This document shows positions 1 through 6,560 of a stretch of 15,764 nucleotides of DNA, in pieces. The stretch covers positions 1-15,764 of the forward strand of contig SBBU01000012.1 in the NCBI GenBank assembly GCA_005239585.1. The letters are read 5' to 3'. Source of the stretch: Planctomycetaceae bacterium (GTDB taxonomy: Bacteria; Planctomycetota; MHYJ01; SBBU01). The notes under the pieces are model-generated. The model was not told the DNA's origin. It saw nothing but the letters and a program-made list of their open reading frames with translations, and did no database searches. Numbering within the stretch: the first letter of the stretch is position 1; each line of letters begins with the position of its first letter. The position numbers and the translations under genes were made by a program.

Positions 1-105
1 ATTTCGAGTGTTAGATGTCAATGCTCAGGTCCTCTATTTGTTGTTTCCTGTGATGGTATCGATCTTTCAGAATCGCAAGCTGTCAGTGATCGGTTTTGCC
101 CGCGA

Positions 106-160
106 ACCAGAAGCCACGGCTGTAAGGCCGTGGGGCTCCACTACGGCAATTGCCGCCCCA
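106..160. repeat. Tandem hairpins, possible IS200/IS605-type end
   Basis: Two adjacent inverted repeats lie just beyond the 3' end of the DUF3102-like gene. The first pairs CCACGGC (114-120) with GCCGTGG (127-133) around a 6-nt loop. The second pairs GGGGC (132-136) with GCCCC (155-159) and encloses the palindrome GGCAATTGCC (145-154). The first stem, with its flanking GAAG and CTCCAC, resembles the subterminal hairpin at the right end of IS200/IS605 elements. No recognisable TnpA or TnpB reading frame is visible in the 110 bases to its left. It could equally be a terminator-like structure for the minus-strand operon, but there is no T tract. The rest of 1-162 holds nothing I recognise. Confidence 0.3.
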
Positions 161-162
161 GA

Positions 163-984
163 TTATGTTTTTCCTTTAACAGGTTTTGCCCAGGCGGGCC
201 ACGTTTTGAGGACGGCGAGGCGCTGGGACTCGATTGCACCAACCATCGCTTGTTTTGAAGTTCCTTTAAGCTTTCCGCTCTGCCTTTGTATCTGAGCCCA
301 TTTTTGGGCGTCCTGTTTGGCATGCGCTATCGAGACCTTGGCAAACTGTTCTTTTGTCATGTCATCCGTTGATTGAGCGCCATCCATCTTGAAATGTCGT
401 TGCGTGTTGATTTGAAATGTCTCCCATGCATCAGGAATTTCGTCTTTACGACGGGCGATCTCTTTAATCTCCTTGCTCATCGCCTTGAGCCTCTTTGCCA
501 TGGTGGCTAGTGTGCGGACTAGCTTTTTCTTTCGAAAGGCACGCAGGGATCGCTCGAGCTCTCGTTGCTGCATTTCTTTCATGGGTTTTCGCTCTTTGGT
601 TTCAGGATCATATAACATGGTATCGGGTTCAAGGTTTTCTAGTTGCTCGTCTGTAAGCATTGTCAGTAAGTATAGGCAGGCAGTCTCCAGGCTCAAAAAA
701 ATGGGCCAACGTTGGCCCATTTTTTTTCGGAGTCTTCCCATTGACATATAGCGTGATGCCGTTCGCCTGGGGCAGTCAACACTCTGGAGCCAGCGAATCC
801 AGGCCGTTTTCTCGCCGGTGAGGTCGAGGGCCGCCTTGATGGCAATAAGCTCGTCGCCTATATCGGCCACAATATTTTGAAGTTTTCCAATGGTTACCTG
901 TTCCTTTTTTATGAGGGCGAGAAACCTATTGGTTCTGCGCTTGATCTCGGGGGTTTCAATCAGGAGGTTAACAAGTAATGCCAT
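163..984 (-). CDS. DUF3102-like protein with in-frame palindrome
   Basis: This 273-aa protein has no assigned function. Residues about 40-82 (IGDELIAIKAAL, then EKTAWIRWLQS, then RRTASRYM) match the general pattern of DUF3102-like proteins, often found in phage and mobile-element contexts: a helix with a Gly/Trp turn, then an RTAxRYM helix that may bind DNA. The middle and C terminus are Lys/Arg/Glu-rich and probably helical. The start at 984 is well supported by AAGGAG 8 nt upstream. It is third in a minus-strand operon, 20 bp after the 66-aa gene. The oddity is at 695-726: a perfect 32-bp palindrome with A and T tracts encodes KKMGQRWPIF just after the RTAxRYM helix, at a domain boundary. 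The frame stays open through it, but as RNA it would look like a factor-independent terminator. Base composition is more GC-rich than the genes to the right. The family call is moderate and from memory of the pattern. Confidence 0.65.
   Translation of the reverse strand: MALLVNLLIETPEIKRRTNRFLALIKKEQVTIGKLQNIVADIGDELIAIKAALDLTGEKTAWIRWLQSVDCPRRTASRYMSMGRLRKKMGQRWPIFLSLETACLYLLTMLTDEQLENLEPDTMLYDPETKERKPMKEMQQRELERSLRAFRKKKLVRTLATMAKRLKAMSKEIKEIARRKDEIPDAWETFQINTQRHFKMDGAQSTDDMTKEQFAKVSIAHAKQDAQKWAQIQRQSGKLKGTSKQAMVGAIESQRLAVLKTWPAWAKPVKGKT
695..726. repeat. Perfect 32-bp palindrome with terminator form
   Basis: Seven A, then TGGGCCAAC, then its mirror GTTGGCCCA, then seven T (an eighth T follows at 727). 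The centre of symmetry lies between 710 and 711. As RNA it folds into a GC-rich stem with an A-tract before and a U-tract after it on both strands, which is the form of a bidirectional intrinsic terminator. It lies wholly inside the DUF3102-like gene and is translated there in frame as KKMGQRWPIF. Because it is self-complementary, the opposite strand reads the same peptide. Confidence 0.9.
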
Positions 985-1004
985 CTCAAAACTCCTTAAT
1001 TTTT

Positions 1005-1205
1005 TTATCTTTGATCTTTTAATTTCTCTGGATCGTATCTCCAGTCCTCGAGCACCTGTCGGGCAACGCCTTCCACTGTGGGGTGGCGATGGTGGGGGTC
1101 ATCATCGCCAAGCTTCTTAATAAGCGCTTTCTGCCCCTCGATCTTGTCCCGGCTGGGTCCTGAGTGTGGAGGAATAATAAAGGGTGTGCAAGACCACACT
1201 CTCAT
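1005..1205 (-). CDS. Small unknown protein, 66 aa
   Basis: I do not recognise this protein. It is 66 aa, with a Pro-rich start (FIIPPHSGPS), a His-rich centre (DDDPHHRHP) and a charged C-terminal helix (EGVARQVLEDWRYDPEKLKD). There is no signal peptide or membrane segment. The ATG at 1205 overlaps the stop of the coiled-coil gene by 4 bp (ATGA), which suggests translational coupling. The next gene starts 20 bp downstream after a strong Shine-Dalgarno. Being sandwiched between two plausible genes in one operon is the main reason to believe it is real. Confidence 0.5.
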   Translation of the reverse strand: MRVWSCTPFIIPPHSGPSRDKIEGQKALIKKLGDDDPHHRHPTVEGVARQVLEDWRYDPEKLKDQR

Positions 1206-1558
1206 TGCTCCAGTTTCCTGCGTATGATCTTCAATAGTGAATCGTGTCGTTCCACATGCTTTTTAATTTCCTCGCCCTGCTTCGTAATTTCCTCTCCCTG
1301 CTTGATAAGTCGCTCATTTTGTCGTTGTATCATATGCATGACTAGCGCCTTCTCCTGGTCGGTTTCCCTCTTCCATTTTTCATAGTTCTTCCACCGCTCT
1401 TCATTCTGGCGGATATATTCTTTCAGGAGCCTTGTATCTTCTTCGTTCTGACGCATACGCTCTTCATTCTGACGCATACGTTCTTCATTGTGGCTGATAT
1501 ATCCCAAGACAATCTTCTTGAACTCATCATTGCTGTTTTTGTTGTTCTTATTGGCCAT
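1202..1558 (-). CDS. Coiled-coil protein with heptad repeats
   Basis: This 118-aa protein, rich in Glu, Arg, Lys, Asn and Gln, has no known function. A short N-terminal segment (MANKNNKNSNDEFKKIVLGY) is followed by a predicted coiled coil to the end. The heptad NEERMRQ occurs twice in a row, with further NEER and KQGEEI variants. At DNA level the heptad is a 21-bp tandem repeat (1440-1481), so the coil seems to have grown by duplication. I chose the ATG at 1558 over the TTG at 1561: a promoter puts the expected transcript start within a few bases of it, and there is no Shine-Dalgarno. The gene heads a three-gene operon. It is probably cytoplasmic, as there is no signal peptide. Its partner may be one of the two co-transcribed proteins. 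Confidence 0.7.
   Translation of the reverse strand: MANKNNKNSNDEFKKIVLGYISHNEERMRQNEERMRQNEEDTRLLKEYIRQNEERWKNYEKWKRETDQEKALVMHMIQRQNERLIKQGEEITKQGEEIKKHVERHDSLLKIIRRKLEQ
1440..1481. repeat. Two 21-bp tandem repeats encoding a heptad
   Basis: Two back-to-back 21-bp units (1440-1460 and 1461-1481) differ at only two positions. Each encodes one coiled-coil heptad with NEER at its core. Further partial copies start at 1482 and, more diverged, at 1398. This is duplication within the coiled-coil gene. Confidence 0.85.
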
Positions 1559-1566
1559 CAAATTAC

Positions 1567-1595
1567 ATTATATGAAGACAACACCGACGTTGCAA
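1567..1595 (-). promoter_or_regulatory. Promoter of the three-gene operon
   Basis: On the minus strand, TTGCAA (1590-1595), a 17-bp spacer and a consensus TATAAT (1567-1572) stand 8 nt before the ATG at 1558. The expected transcript start falls at about 1560, so the message would be leaderless or nearly so. No Shine-Dalgarno is visible in the short gap. Confidence 0.6.
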
Positions 1596-1830
1596 TGTTG
1601 ACAAATGGCAGGGCACCGACGGTGATGGCAAGTTCGTCGAAATCGGATCTCGCGCTGTGGTTTGGATAGACAAATCCCTTCCTCAATCCCAGTCTGCACA
1701 TTTCCACGAGACCCGCCCCCTTGTTTCCGAGAATTTGGCGATGATTATCTATCTTTGGCTCTTTGCCTGTTCCGAAGATAAAAACGAGTTACATTTCGCT
1801 CTATCTCCTAACAATGATTGTTATTTCTGA
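1576..1830 (+). pseudogene. Headless ORF, possible gene remnant
   Basis: A plus-strand frame is open for 84 codons, from the stop at 1573 to TGA at 1828. It has no ATG in its first half; the first in-frame candidates are GTG at 1657 and ATG at 1741. The translation looks protein-like: WQGTDGDGKFVEIGSRAV, then VWIDKS, then HETRPLVSENLAMIIYLWLF. Its codons favour G or C at third positions, as in the patch to its left. It may be the 3' end of a gene whose front was lost, with the present minus-strand promoter (1567-1595) lying over its truncated start. I do not recognise the family. Its last 10 bases overlap the end of the convergent lipoprotein gene. It could be a chance ORF. Confidence 0.3.
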
Positions 1831-2324
1831 CAAGGACAGCGCTTCCATATCTTATGATATTCCCAGTTTGAAGGATAAACGAAAAGTTGGCCATCTTTTT
1901 CCTTTTGGAAGTTGAACCAGGCCAAGGTTCTGGACATGAAGAGATCGAGTTCTTCCTGACCCAGCTCAAGTGTCCAAATTTTTTTAAATTCTTTTCTGAT
2001 GGGAAGCCACATCGAAAATCCAAATTCTTCATTGCAAAGAAATATAGTCCCGCTCTCTTCCTCTACCTTCACATTGTGGACTCTAGTGGTCTTGATTAAT
2101 CGCCTCATATATGAAAACTGTGTTAAACCTGAATAAAAGACCTCATATTTGAGCAGCTCTTTTGATTTTTTTGACAGGCACTCATATGCGTCTCCATATT
2201 CTCCTGCATTGATGGACTCTCTGAAAAAATCGAAGCATTTGTTTGGGTCTTTAATCCATTCCTTGTCTCGTACCTGAGATAGATTAGAACAGGAAAGAAT
2301 AAGCAAAAGGGGTGCTATAAACAT
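1821..2324 (-). CDS. Predicted lipoprotein of unknown function
   Basis: This is a 167-aa predicted lipoprotein. From the ATG at 2324 it begins MFIAPLLLILSC, a short hydrophobic signal ending in a lipobox with Cys12 as the lipidated residue. The mature part (CFDFFRESINAGEYGDAYECL onward) starts like proteins with a helical, tetratricopeptide- or NTF2-like fold, but I cannot assign a family. An ATG 36 bp upstream (2360) would put 12 extra residues before the signal peptide and would lie inside the -35 of the likely promoter, so I prefer 2324. The gene is divergent from pilB and stands alone. It may be an envelope protein; a link to pili is suggested only by position. Confidence 0.7.
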   Translation of the reverse strand: MFIAPLLLILSCSNLSQVRDKEWIKDPNKCFDFFRESINAGEYGDAYECLSKKSKELLKYEVFYSGLTQFSYMRRLIKTTRVHNVKVEEESGTIFLCNEEFGFSMWLPIRKEFKKIWTLELGQEELDLFMSRTLAWFNFQKEKDGQLFVYPSNWEYHKIWKRCPCQK

Positions 2325-2336
2325 TCGCACGGTAGG

Positions 2337-2365
2337 AACGTAGCAAAAGGCCTTGGACATGTCAA
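2337..2365 (-). promoter_or_regulatory. Promoter of the lipoprotein gene
   Basis: On the minus strand, a consensus TTGACA (2360-2365), a 17-bp spacer and a weak -10, TACGTT (2337-2342), lie 12 nt before the ATG at 2324. The -35 abuts the -35 of the divergent pilB promoter with a single base between them. Confidence 0.45.
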
Positions 2366-2366
2366 A

Positions 2367-2394
2367 TTGAAATCAGCACCATGCCTGTTATAAT
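2367..2394 (+). promoter_or_regulatory. Promoter of pilB-pilT
   Basis: TTGAAA (2367-2372), a 16-bp spacer and a consensus TATAAT (2389-2394) lie 7 nt before the ATG at 2402. This predicts a leaderless pilB message and argues against the ATG at 2381, which lies upstream of the -10. Confidence 0.65.
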
Positions 2395-2401
2395 AACTTT
2401 T

Positions 2402-4117
2402 ATGAAGGTTGACAAGAAGCGTATTGGTGAGATATTAGAGGAATTAGAGGCTATTACTCAACGCCAGCTCAAAGAAGCGCTTCAGCGACAATCTCAGGAT
2501 TCAGGTAGGCGTCTAGGCGAAATATTATTAGAGATGGGGGTAGTGACTGAAAGGCAGCTCGTAAAGGCGCTGGCAATTCAGTTTGACTATTCTATGGTCA
2601 AGTCCGAGAACATAAAACCGTCGCCTGAACTAGTCAGCCTGATCTCAAAGAGCTTGTGCGAAGAGCATTGTACTGTGCCGCTTACAATGTCTGGCAATTC
2701 GATAACGATGGTGGTAAGTGACCCTGTAGATCTTAAATCTGTTGAGAATTTGAAATTTCTTTTGAGCAAAAATATCGAGGTTGTACTAGCTACGAAGGAG
2801 GATATTAAGCAGGCTATAAAAAGAGTCTATGGTGGTCAAAAGTCGGAAATGACCGAACTCATAGAAAAGGCTGCAACGCCCAGCGATATCAAGTTACGCG
2901 GCGAGGATTTAGAAATCAAAGAGGACGGCCAATCTCAAGACGATGCACCCGTAATAAAATTTGTTCAGCTTATGATACAAGAGGCTGTGAAATCACGGGC
3001 AAGCGATATACATATAGAACCAATGGAAAACAGAGTCAAACTTAGATATAGAATAGACGGAATTCTTCAGGAGGTAAACGAAGTTCCTAAAAGACTTCAT
3101 AGCTCGTTGACCTCCCGCATAAAGATAATGGCTGGAATGGATATCTCAGAAAAACGCAAGCCGCAAGACGGTAGAATCAGTGTGAGTGTAGCAGGAAAAT
3201 CGCTTGATATCAGGGTCTCAAGCATCCCAAGTGTTTACGGTGAATCAATAGTAATGAGGCTCTTGGATAAAGAAGCGGGACTAGTCGGGCTTGAGGAGCT
3301 TGGATTTCATAGTACAGACTATGACAGATTCAAAAATATTATTACCAAGCCCAATGGGATTATACTTGTTACAGGCCCAACAGGGAGTGGCAAGACAACG
3401 ACTCTTTATGCGATTCTAAAGGCATTGAACAATACGGACAAAAAAATCATAACTGCAGAAAATCCGATTGAGTATAATCTTGTGGGTATTAATCAATGTC
3501 AGGTTAAAGAACAGATAGGTCTGACTTTTGCAAGAATATTGAGGGCTATGTTGAGGCAGGCCCCGAATATAATTCTCGTAGGTGAGATTAGGGATCAAGA
3601 GACAGCTCAGGTCGCTACACAGGCTGCTTTGACAGGTCATTTGGTATTTAGCACATTACATACAAATGACGCTCCGGGAGCGCTTACAAGACTGCTCGAT
3701 ATGGGTGTAAAGCCATTTCTTGTTGCCTCAAGCATTCAGGCGATTATGGCACAGCGGTTGATTCGTATACTATGTGAGTGCAAGAAGGAAATTCCTCCCC
3801 CTGATTTAGATGTTCTCAAGGCACTCAACCTTTCCAGAGAGAAGATCGAAGGAAAGAAGATATATGGTCCTGCTGGATGTAAGAATTGCAGACAGACGGG
3901 TTATAAAGGCCGTAAAGGCATATTTGAATTGATGGAATTGGATACAACCCTGCGTGAAATGGTATTCAAAAGGGAATCTCATAACAATTTGCGGGAATAT
4001 TCAAGAATGCGCGGGATGGTTACGCTTATGGAAGACGGTCTACGCAAAGTTTTTGATGGTATAACCTCCTTTGAAGAAATACTTTCATTAACTCACAGGG
4101 AGGATATAACATATTAA
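2402..4117 (+). CDS. pilB: Type IV pilus assembly ATPase PilB (GspE family)
   Basis: This 571-aa hexameric ATPase powers pilin polymerisation at the inner membrane. Residues 7-60 hold two MshEN-like motifs (RIGEILEELEAITQRQL and RLGEILLEMGVVTERQL, each ending in LxxQ), a c-di-GMP-binding type. A T2SSE-N region follows to about residue 145. The ATPase core shows Walker A GPTGSGKT (325-332), an Asp-box region around NPIEYN, Walker B ILVGEIRD (391-398) and a His box (TGHLVFSTLHTNDA). Near the C terminus a four-Cys zinc site (CEC and CKNC) precedes GYKGRKGIFELM, as usual in this family. The start at 2402 follows a promoter by 7 nt; ATG 2381 would add 7 residues. pilT follows 23 bp downstream, which favours PilB over a type II secretion GspE, although pilC and pilin genes are not in the window. 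Confidence 0.93.
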   Translation: MKVDKKRIGEILEELEAITQRQLKEALQRQSQDSGRRLGEILLEMGVVTERQLVKALAIQFDYSMVKSENIKPSPELVSLISKSLCEEHCTVPLTMSGNSITMVVSDPVDLKSVENLKFLLSKNIEVVLATKEDIKQAIKRVYGGQKSEMTELIEKAATPSDIKLRGEDLEIKEDGQSQDDAPVIKFVQLMIQEAVKSRASDIHIEPMENRVKLRYRIDGILQEVNEVPKRLHSSLTSRIKIMAGMDISEKRKPQDGRISVSVAGKSLDIRVSSIPSVYGESIVMRLLDKEAGLVGLEELGFHSTDYDRFKNIITKPNGIILVTGPTGSGKTTTLYAILKALNNTDKKIITAENPIEYNLVGINQCQVKEQIGLTFARILRAMLRQAPNIILVGEIRDQETAQVATQAALTGHLVFSTLHTNDAPGALTRLLDMGVKPFLVASSIQAIMAQRLIRILCECKKEIPPPDLDVLKALNLSREKIEGKKIYGPAGCKNCRQTGYKGRKGIFELMELDTTLREMVFKRESHNNLREYSRMRGMVTLMEDGLRKVFDGITSFEEILSLTHREDITY

Positions 4118-4140
4118 GGTTGCGATTTTGGTTTTAAGTA

Positions 4141-5184
4141 ATGCCGTTTGATATTCGCAGTTTGCTGCAATTTGTAATCGAAAAAGGAGCGTCAGACCTG
4201 CATCTTACGGTTGCGAGTCAGCCAATTCTTAGAATTCATGGCAGTCTGAGGCCTATAAAGGGCCCACAACTACAAGAAGAGGATACAGCTCTTATTGCCA
4301 ATTCAATTACTCCAGAGAGATGTAAGAATGAATTCAAGGCCAAGGGGTCGACCGATTTTGGCTTTTCATTTGAAGGGCTTGCCAGGTTCAGAGCGAGCGT
4401 ATACAGACAAAAGGGAAATACGGGTATTGCGCTCAGGCTCATTCCATCTCGTATAATGTCACTAGAGGAAGTAGGTTTGCCTCCGGTCGTAAAGGACATC
4501 TTGGTAAAACCAAAGGGATTAATCCTAGTCACCGGCCCAACCGGTTCAGGCAAGACCACAACCCTTGCCTCAATGATAGGATATCTAAACAAGGCTACAG
4601 ATAGCCATATAATAACAATCGAAGACCCAATTGAATACCAACACGAGCACAGTAAATCCATTATGACTCAGCGGGAAATAGGCGTAGACGTGAGTAATTT
4701 CAGTGAGGGCCTGAGATCTGCACTGAGAATGGATCCAGATGTAATACTCGTAGGAGAGATGCGAGACCTTGAGACGATGTCTGCTGCCCTCACTGCAGCC
4801 GAGACTGGACATCTTGTTCTTGCAACCTTGCACACATCAGGTGCACCAAGGACAATTAATCGCATAGTGAATTCCTTTCCTGTCGATGAGCAGGAACAAA
4901 TTCGCGCACAATTATCACAGGCCTTACTAGCCGTGTTTACACAGGCACTGCTTCCATCCCCAGATTCCAGGGGCCGTACAGCAGCGTTTGAGATCATGAT
5001 AAATACAAATGCTATTGCAAATCTTATTCGTGAAAATAAGACACATATGATCTATTCTCATATACAAACAGGGGGGCAGTTGGGTATGATAACTCTGGAT
5101 GATTACCTCACGCAGCTTTATCAACAAGGTAAAATTGATGCAAAGACATACAAAGAGTACAGTGAAAAGACTGCTGAAGAATAG
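4141..5184 (+). CDS. pilT: Type IV pilus retraction ATPase PilT
   Basis: This 347-aa protein is close to the usual PilT length. PilT depolymerises the pilus to drive twitching. The N-terminal PAS-like domain opens with the family pattern (IEKGASDLHLTVASQPILRI). Walker A GPTGSGKT is at residues 132-139. The Asp box (ITIEDPIEYQH), Walker B ILVGEMRD (202-209) and His box (TGHLVLATLHT) are all intact. The C terminus carries the PilT-type segment AFEIMINTNAIANLIRE, matching the AIRNLIRE motif needed for retraction. It lies 23 bp after pilB and is almost certainly co-transcribed; only a weak purine stretch precedes the ATG. Its stop codon sits in the loop of a terminator hairpin. Confidence 0.95.
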   Translation: MPFDIRSLLQFVIEKGASDLHLTVASQPILRIHGSLRPIKGPQLQEEDTALIANSITPERCKNEFKAKGSTDFGFSFEGLARFRASVYRQKGNTGIALRLIPSRIMSLEEVGLPPVVKDILVKPKGLILVTGPTGSGKTTTLASMIGYLNKATDSHIITIEDPIEYQHEHSKSIMTQREIGVDVSNFSEGLRSALRMDPDVILVGEMRDLETMSAALTAAETGHLVLATLHTSGAPRTINRIVNSFPVDEQEQIRAQLSQALLAVFTQALLPSPDSRGRTAAFEIMINTNAIANLIRENKTHMIYSHIQTGGQLGMITLDDYLTQLYQQGKIDAKTYKEYSEKTAEE

Positions 5185-5202
5185 CCTGCTTGGCAGTCTT
5201 TT
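5165..5202. terminator. Bidirectional terminator between pilT and rdgB
   Basis: AAAAGACTGC (5165-5174) is the exact inverted repeat of GCAGTCTTTT (5193-5202), separated by 18 nt. The stem ends in four T on either strand, so it can serve both the plus-strand pilB-pilT unit and the minus-strand rdgB unit. The pilT TAG (5182-5184) lies in the loop and the left arm is pilT coding sequence. The loop is long and the T tracts are short, so efficiency is uncertain. Confidence 0.6.
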
Positions 5203-5218
5203 GAATAACTTGAGAAAA

Positions 5219-5821
5219 TCACCGTCGCAGTGCATATACAAGATAACTTCGCATATCAGTCATTGCTTTTGCCCTGTGACTGATAGAGTTCTTTATATAG
5301 TCAGGCAGTTCAGCCATTGTGGTATCAAAATCTGGGAGGTAGAATAGGGGGTCGTAGCCAAATCCGTTTGTCCCTTTTGGTTCAAGGGTTACAATGCCAG
5401 GGCAAATGCCTCGTGTTATGCAGAGGACTGTACCATTACGAGCAAGAGCGGCTACACACCTATATCGACAGGTTCTTCTTTCCCAAGTGACATTTTTCAA
5501 CTCCTCTAGTATTTTTTTATTGCATTCATCGGGAGTCGGTGCATATCGAGCTGATAAAATCCCGGGTCTTCCATCCAATGCATCTACCTCTATGCCGGAA
5601 TCTTCTGCAAGTGTCAAATGACCTGTTTCGGCAGAGATTTTTATTGCCTTGAGTTTGGCATTCTCTTCAAATGTAGGGCCTGTTTCTTCTACGGAGACGT
5701 TGGGATAATCGGCGAAATTGACAATCTCAGCATAAATTTGGCCAAGCAAAGCCAGTATTTCTCCAAGTTTTCCTGGATTTCGTGTGGCAACTAGCAGTTT
5801 ATTTCTATATTGAACTGACAT
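5219..5821 (-). CDS. rdgB: XTP/dITP pyrophosphatase (RdgB/HAM1)
   Basis: This 200-aa house-cleaning enzyme hydrolyses XTP, dITP and ITP to the monophosphates and pyrophosphate, keeping deaminated purines out of DNA and RNA. Family motifs are in order: ATRNPGK (12-18), FEENAKLKA (51-59), the catalytic EDSGIEVDALDGRPG (73-87), NGFGYDPLF (152-160) and SHRAKAM (181-187). The length is typical. The ATG at 5821 lies inside the 3' end of the bshB1-like gene (17-bp overlap), so translation is probably coupled. It is last in the minus-strand operon and converges on pilT. Confidence 0.95.
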   Translation of the reverse strand: MSVQYRNKLLVATRNPGKLGEILALLGQIYAEIVNFADYPNVSVEETGPTFEENAKLKAIKISAETGHLTLAEDSGIEVDALDGRPGILSARYAPTPDECNKKILEELKNVTWERRTCRYRCVAALARNGTVLCITRGICPGIVTLEPKGTNGFGYDPLFYLPDFDTTMAELPDYIKNSISHRAKAMTDMRSYLVYALRR

Positions 5822-6521
5822 CGAGTTTTGTTATGTCCTCCACTTGCATCATTTCATCTTGTATGAATCCTTCTCCATAAGGTTGTCCGACCAGCGTCCC
5901 ATAATATCTTGCCTTGGATGTTATCCACTCCCTGACGTCACCTATTTTAAAGAGCCCTGCCTGTGTCTTATCGTCACTGGGAAATTGGCTCTCGTGTGCT
6001 GCTATAGCCTCTAGTTTTTTCTGAAAAAAATGTGTTATATCAACGACAAAAGTTGGTTTATACTGGTGCTTTGGGTGGTGAAGTTTTAGTAATTTTGCAG
6101 GGCGAAAATGCTCACCTTGTGCATCGAAATTTTTGAGCCCTGAGAAGTAGCAGGCCTCAAATACAAGTCGCTCTGCATTTGTATGGTCAGGGTGTCGCAT
6201 GTCATTTGGAGGTAGTATGACAACTTTAGGGTGGTGTTCTCTTAGGACTGCTATCACTTTTTTTCTGTATTCTAATGTGTTAGAGACCCCAGTATCTGGT
6301 ATTTCAAGGTTCTTTCTTAATGTGAGATTCATAATTTTTGCCGCTTTTTCGGCCTCTAATTTTCGTATTTCAGGGGTTCCACGTGTACCCCTTTCTCCTC
6401 TGGTAAGGTCTACAATTCCAACACGGTAGCCTTTTGAGGTCATTTTTATGATAGTCCCGCCACATGTCAGCTCTACATCATCAGGGTGGGCCCCAAAAGC
6501 CAAAATATCTGTATCACTCAT
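5805..6521 (-). CDS. bshB1: LmbE/PIG-L deacetylase, BshB1-like
   Basis: This 238-aa zinc-dependent N-deacetylase is of the LmbE/PIG-L family. Zinc and catalytic residues are present in AHPDD (11-15) and RHPDH (109-113). The arrangement of SNTLEYR, the PTFVVDIT strand, AIAAHESQF and the C-terminal YYGTLVGQPYGEGF matches the BshB1 subgroup, which removes acetyl from GlcNAc-malate in bacillithiol synthesis. No bshA or bshC is in the window, so the exact substrate is inference; a mycothiol-, sugar- or lipid-linked GlcNAc is an alternative. It starts 36 bp after tatA behind its own promoter-like element and overlaps rdgB by 17 bp. Confidence 0.8.
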   Translation of the reverse strand: MSDTDILAFGAHPDDVELTCGGTIIKMTSKGYRVGIVDLTRGERGTRGTPEIRKLEAEKAAKIMNLTLRKNLEIPDTGVSNTLEYRKKVIAVLREHHPKVVILPPNDMRHPDHTNAERLVFEACYFSGLKNFDAQGEHFRPAKLLKLHHPKHQYKPTFVVDITHFFQKKLEAIAAHESQFPSDDKTQAGLFKIGDVREWITSKARYYGTLVGQPYGEGFIQDEMMQVEDITKLDVSSI

Positions 6522-6531
6522 TAGGAAGTGT

Positions 6532-6560
6532 ATTATAAAGAGTGGAGATAAAAGAGTCTA
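6532..6560 (-). promoter_or_regulatory. Internal promoter of bshB1-rdgB
   Basis: On the minus strand, TAGACT (6555-6560), a 17-bp spacer and a consensus TATAAT (6532-6537) lie 10 nt before the ATG at 6521. The -35 includes the tatA stop codon. No Shine-Dalgarno precedes bshB1, which fits a very short leader. Confidence 0.5.

Noticed and set aside
8..295. Plus-strand ORF starting GTG and open from the left edge
   Set aside because: It runs through the hairpins, overlaps the end of the better supported DUF3102-like gene by over 130 bases, has no recognisable domain, and a second plus frame is equally open there.
473..751. Plus-strand ORF containing the same KKMGQRWPIF peptide
   Set aside because: The shared peptide follows from the palindrome; the rest is low-complexity antisense of the real gene.
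2325..2360. ATG at 2360 as the start of the minus-strand lipoprotein
   Set aside because: It overlaps the TTGACA -35 element and would put 12 residues before a compact lipoprotein signal.
2381..2401. ATG at 2381 as the pilB start
   Set aside because: It lies upstream of the consensus TATAAT at 2389-2394 and adds residues before a conserved motif start; ATG 2402 fits the promoter.
4236..4661. Long minus-strand ORF inside pilT
   Set aside because: Shadow of a strongly conserved gene; no domain and no ribosome site.
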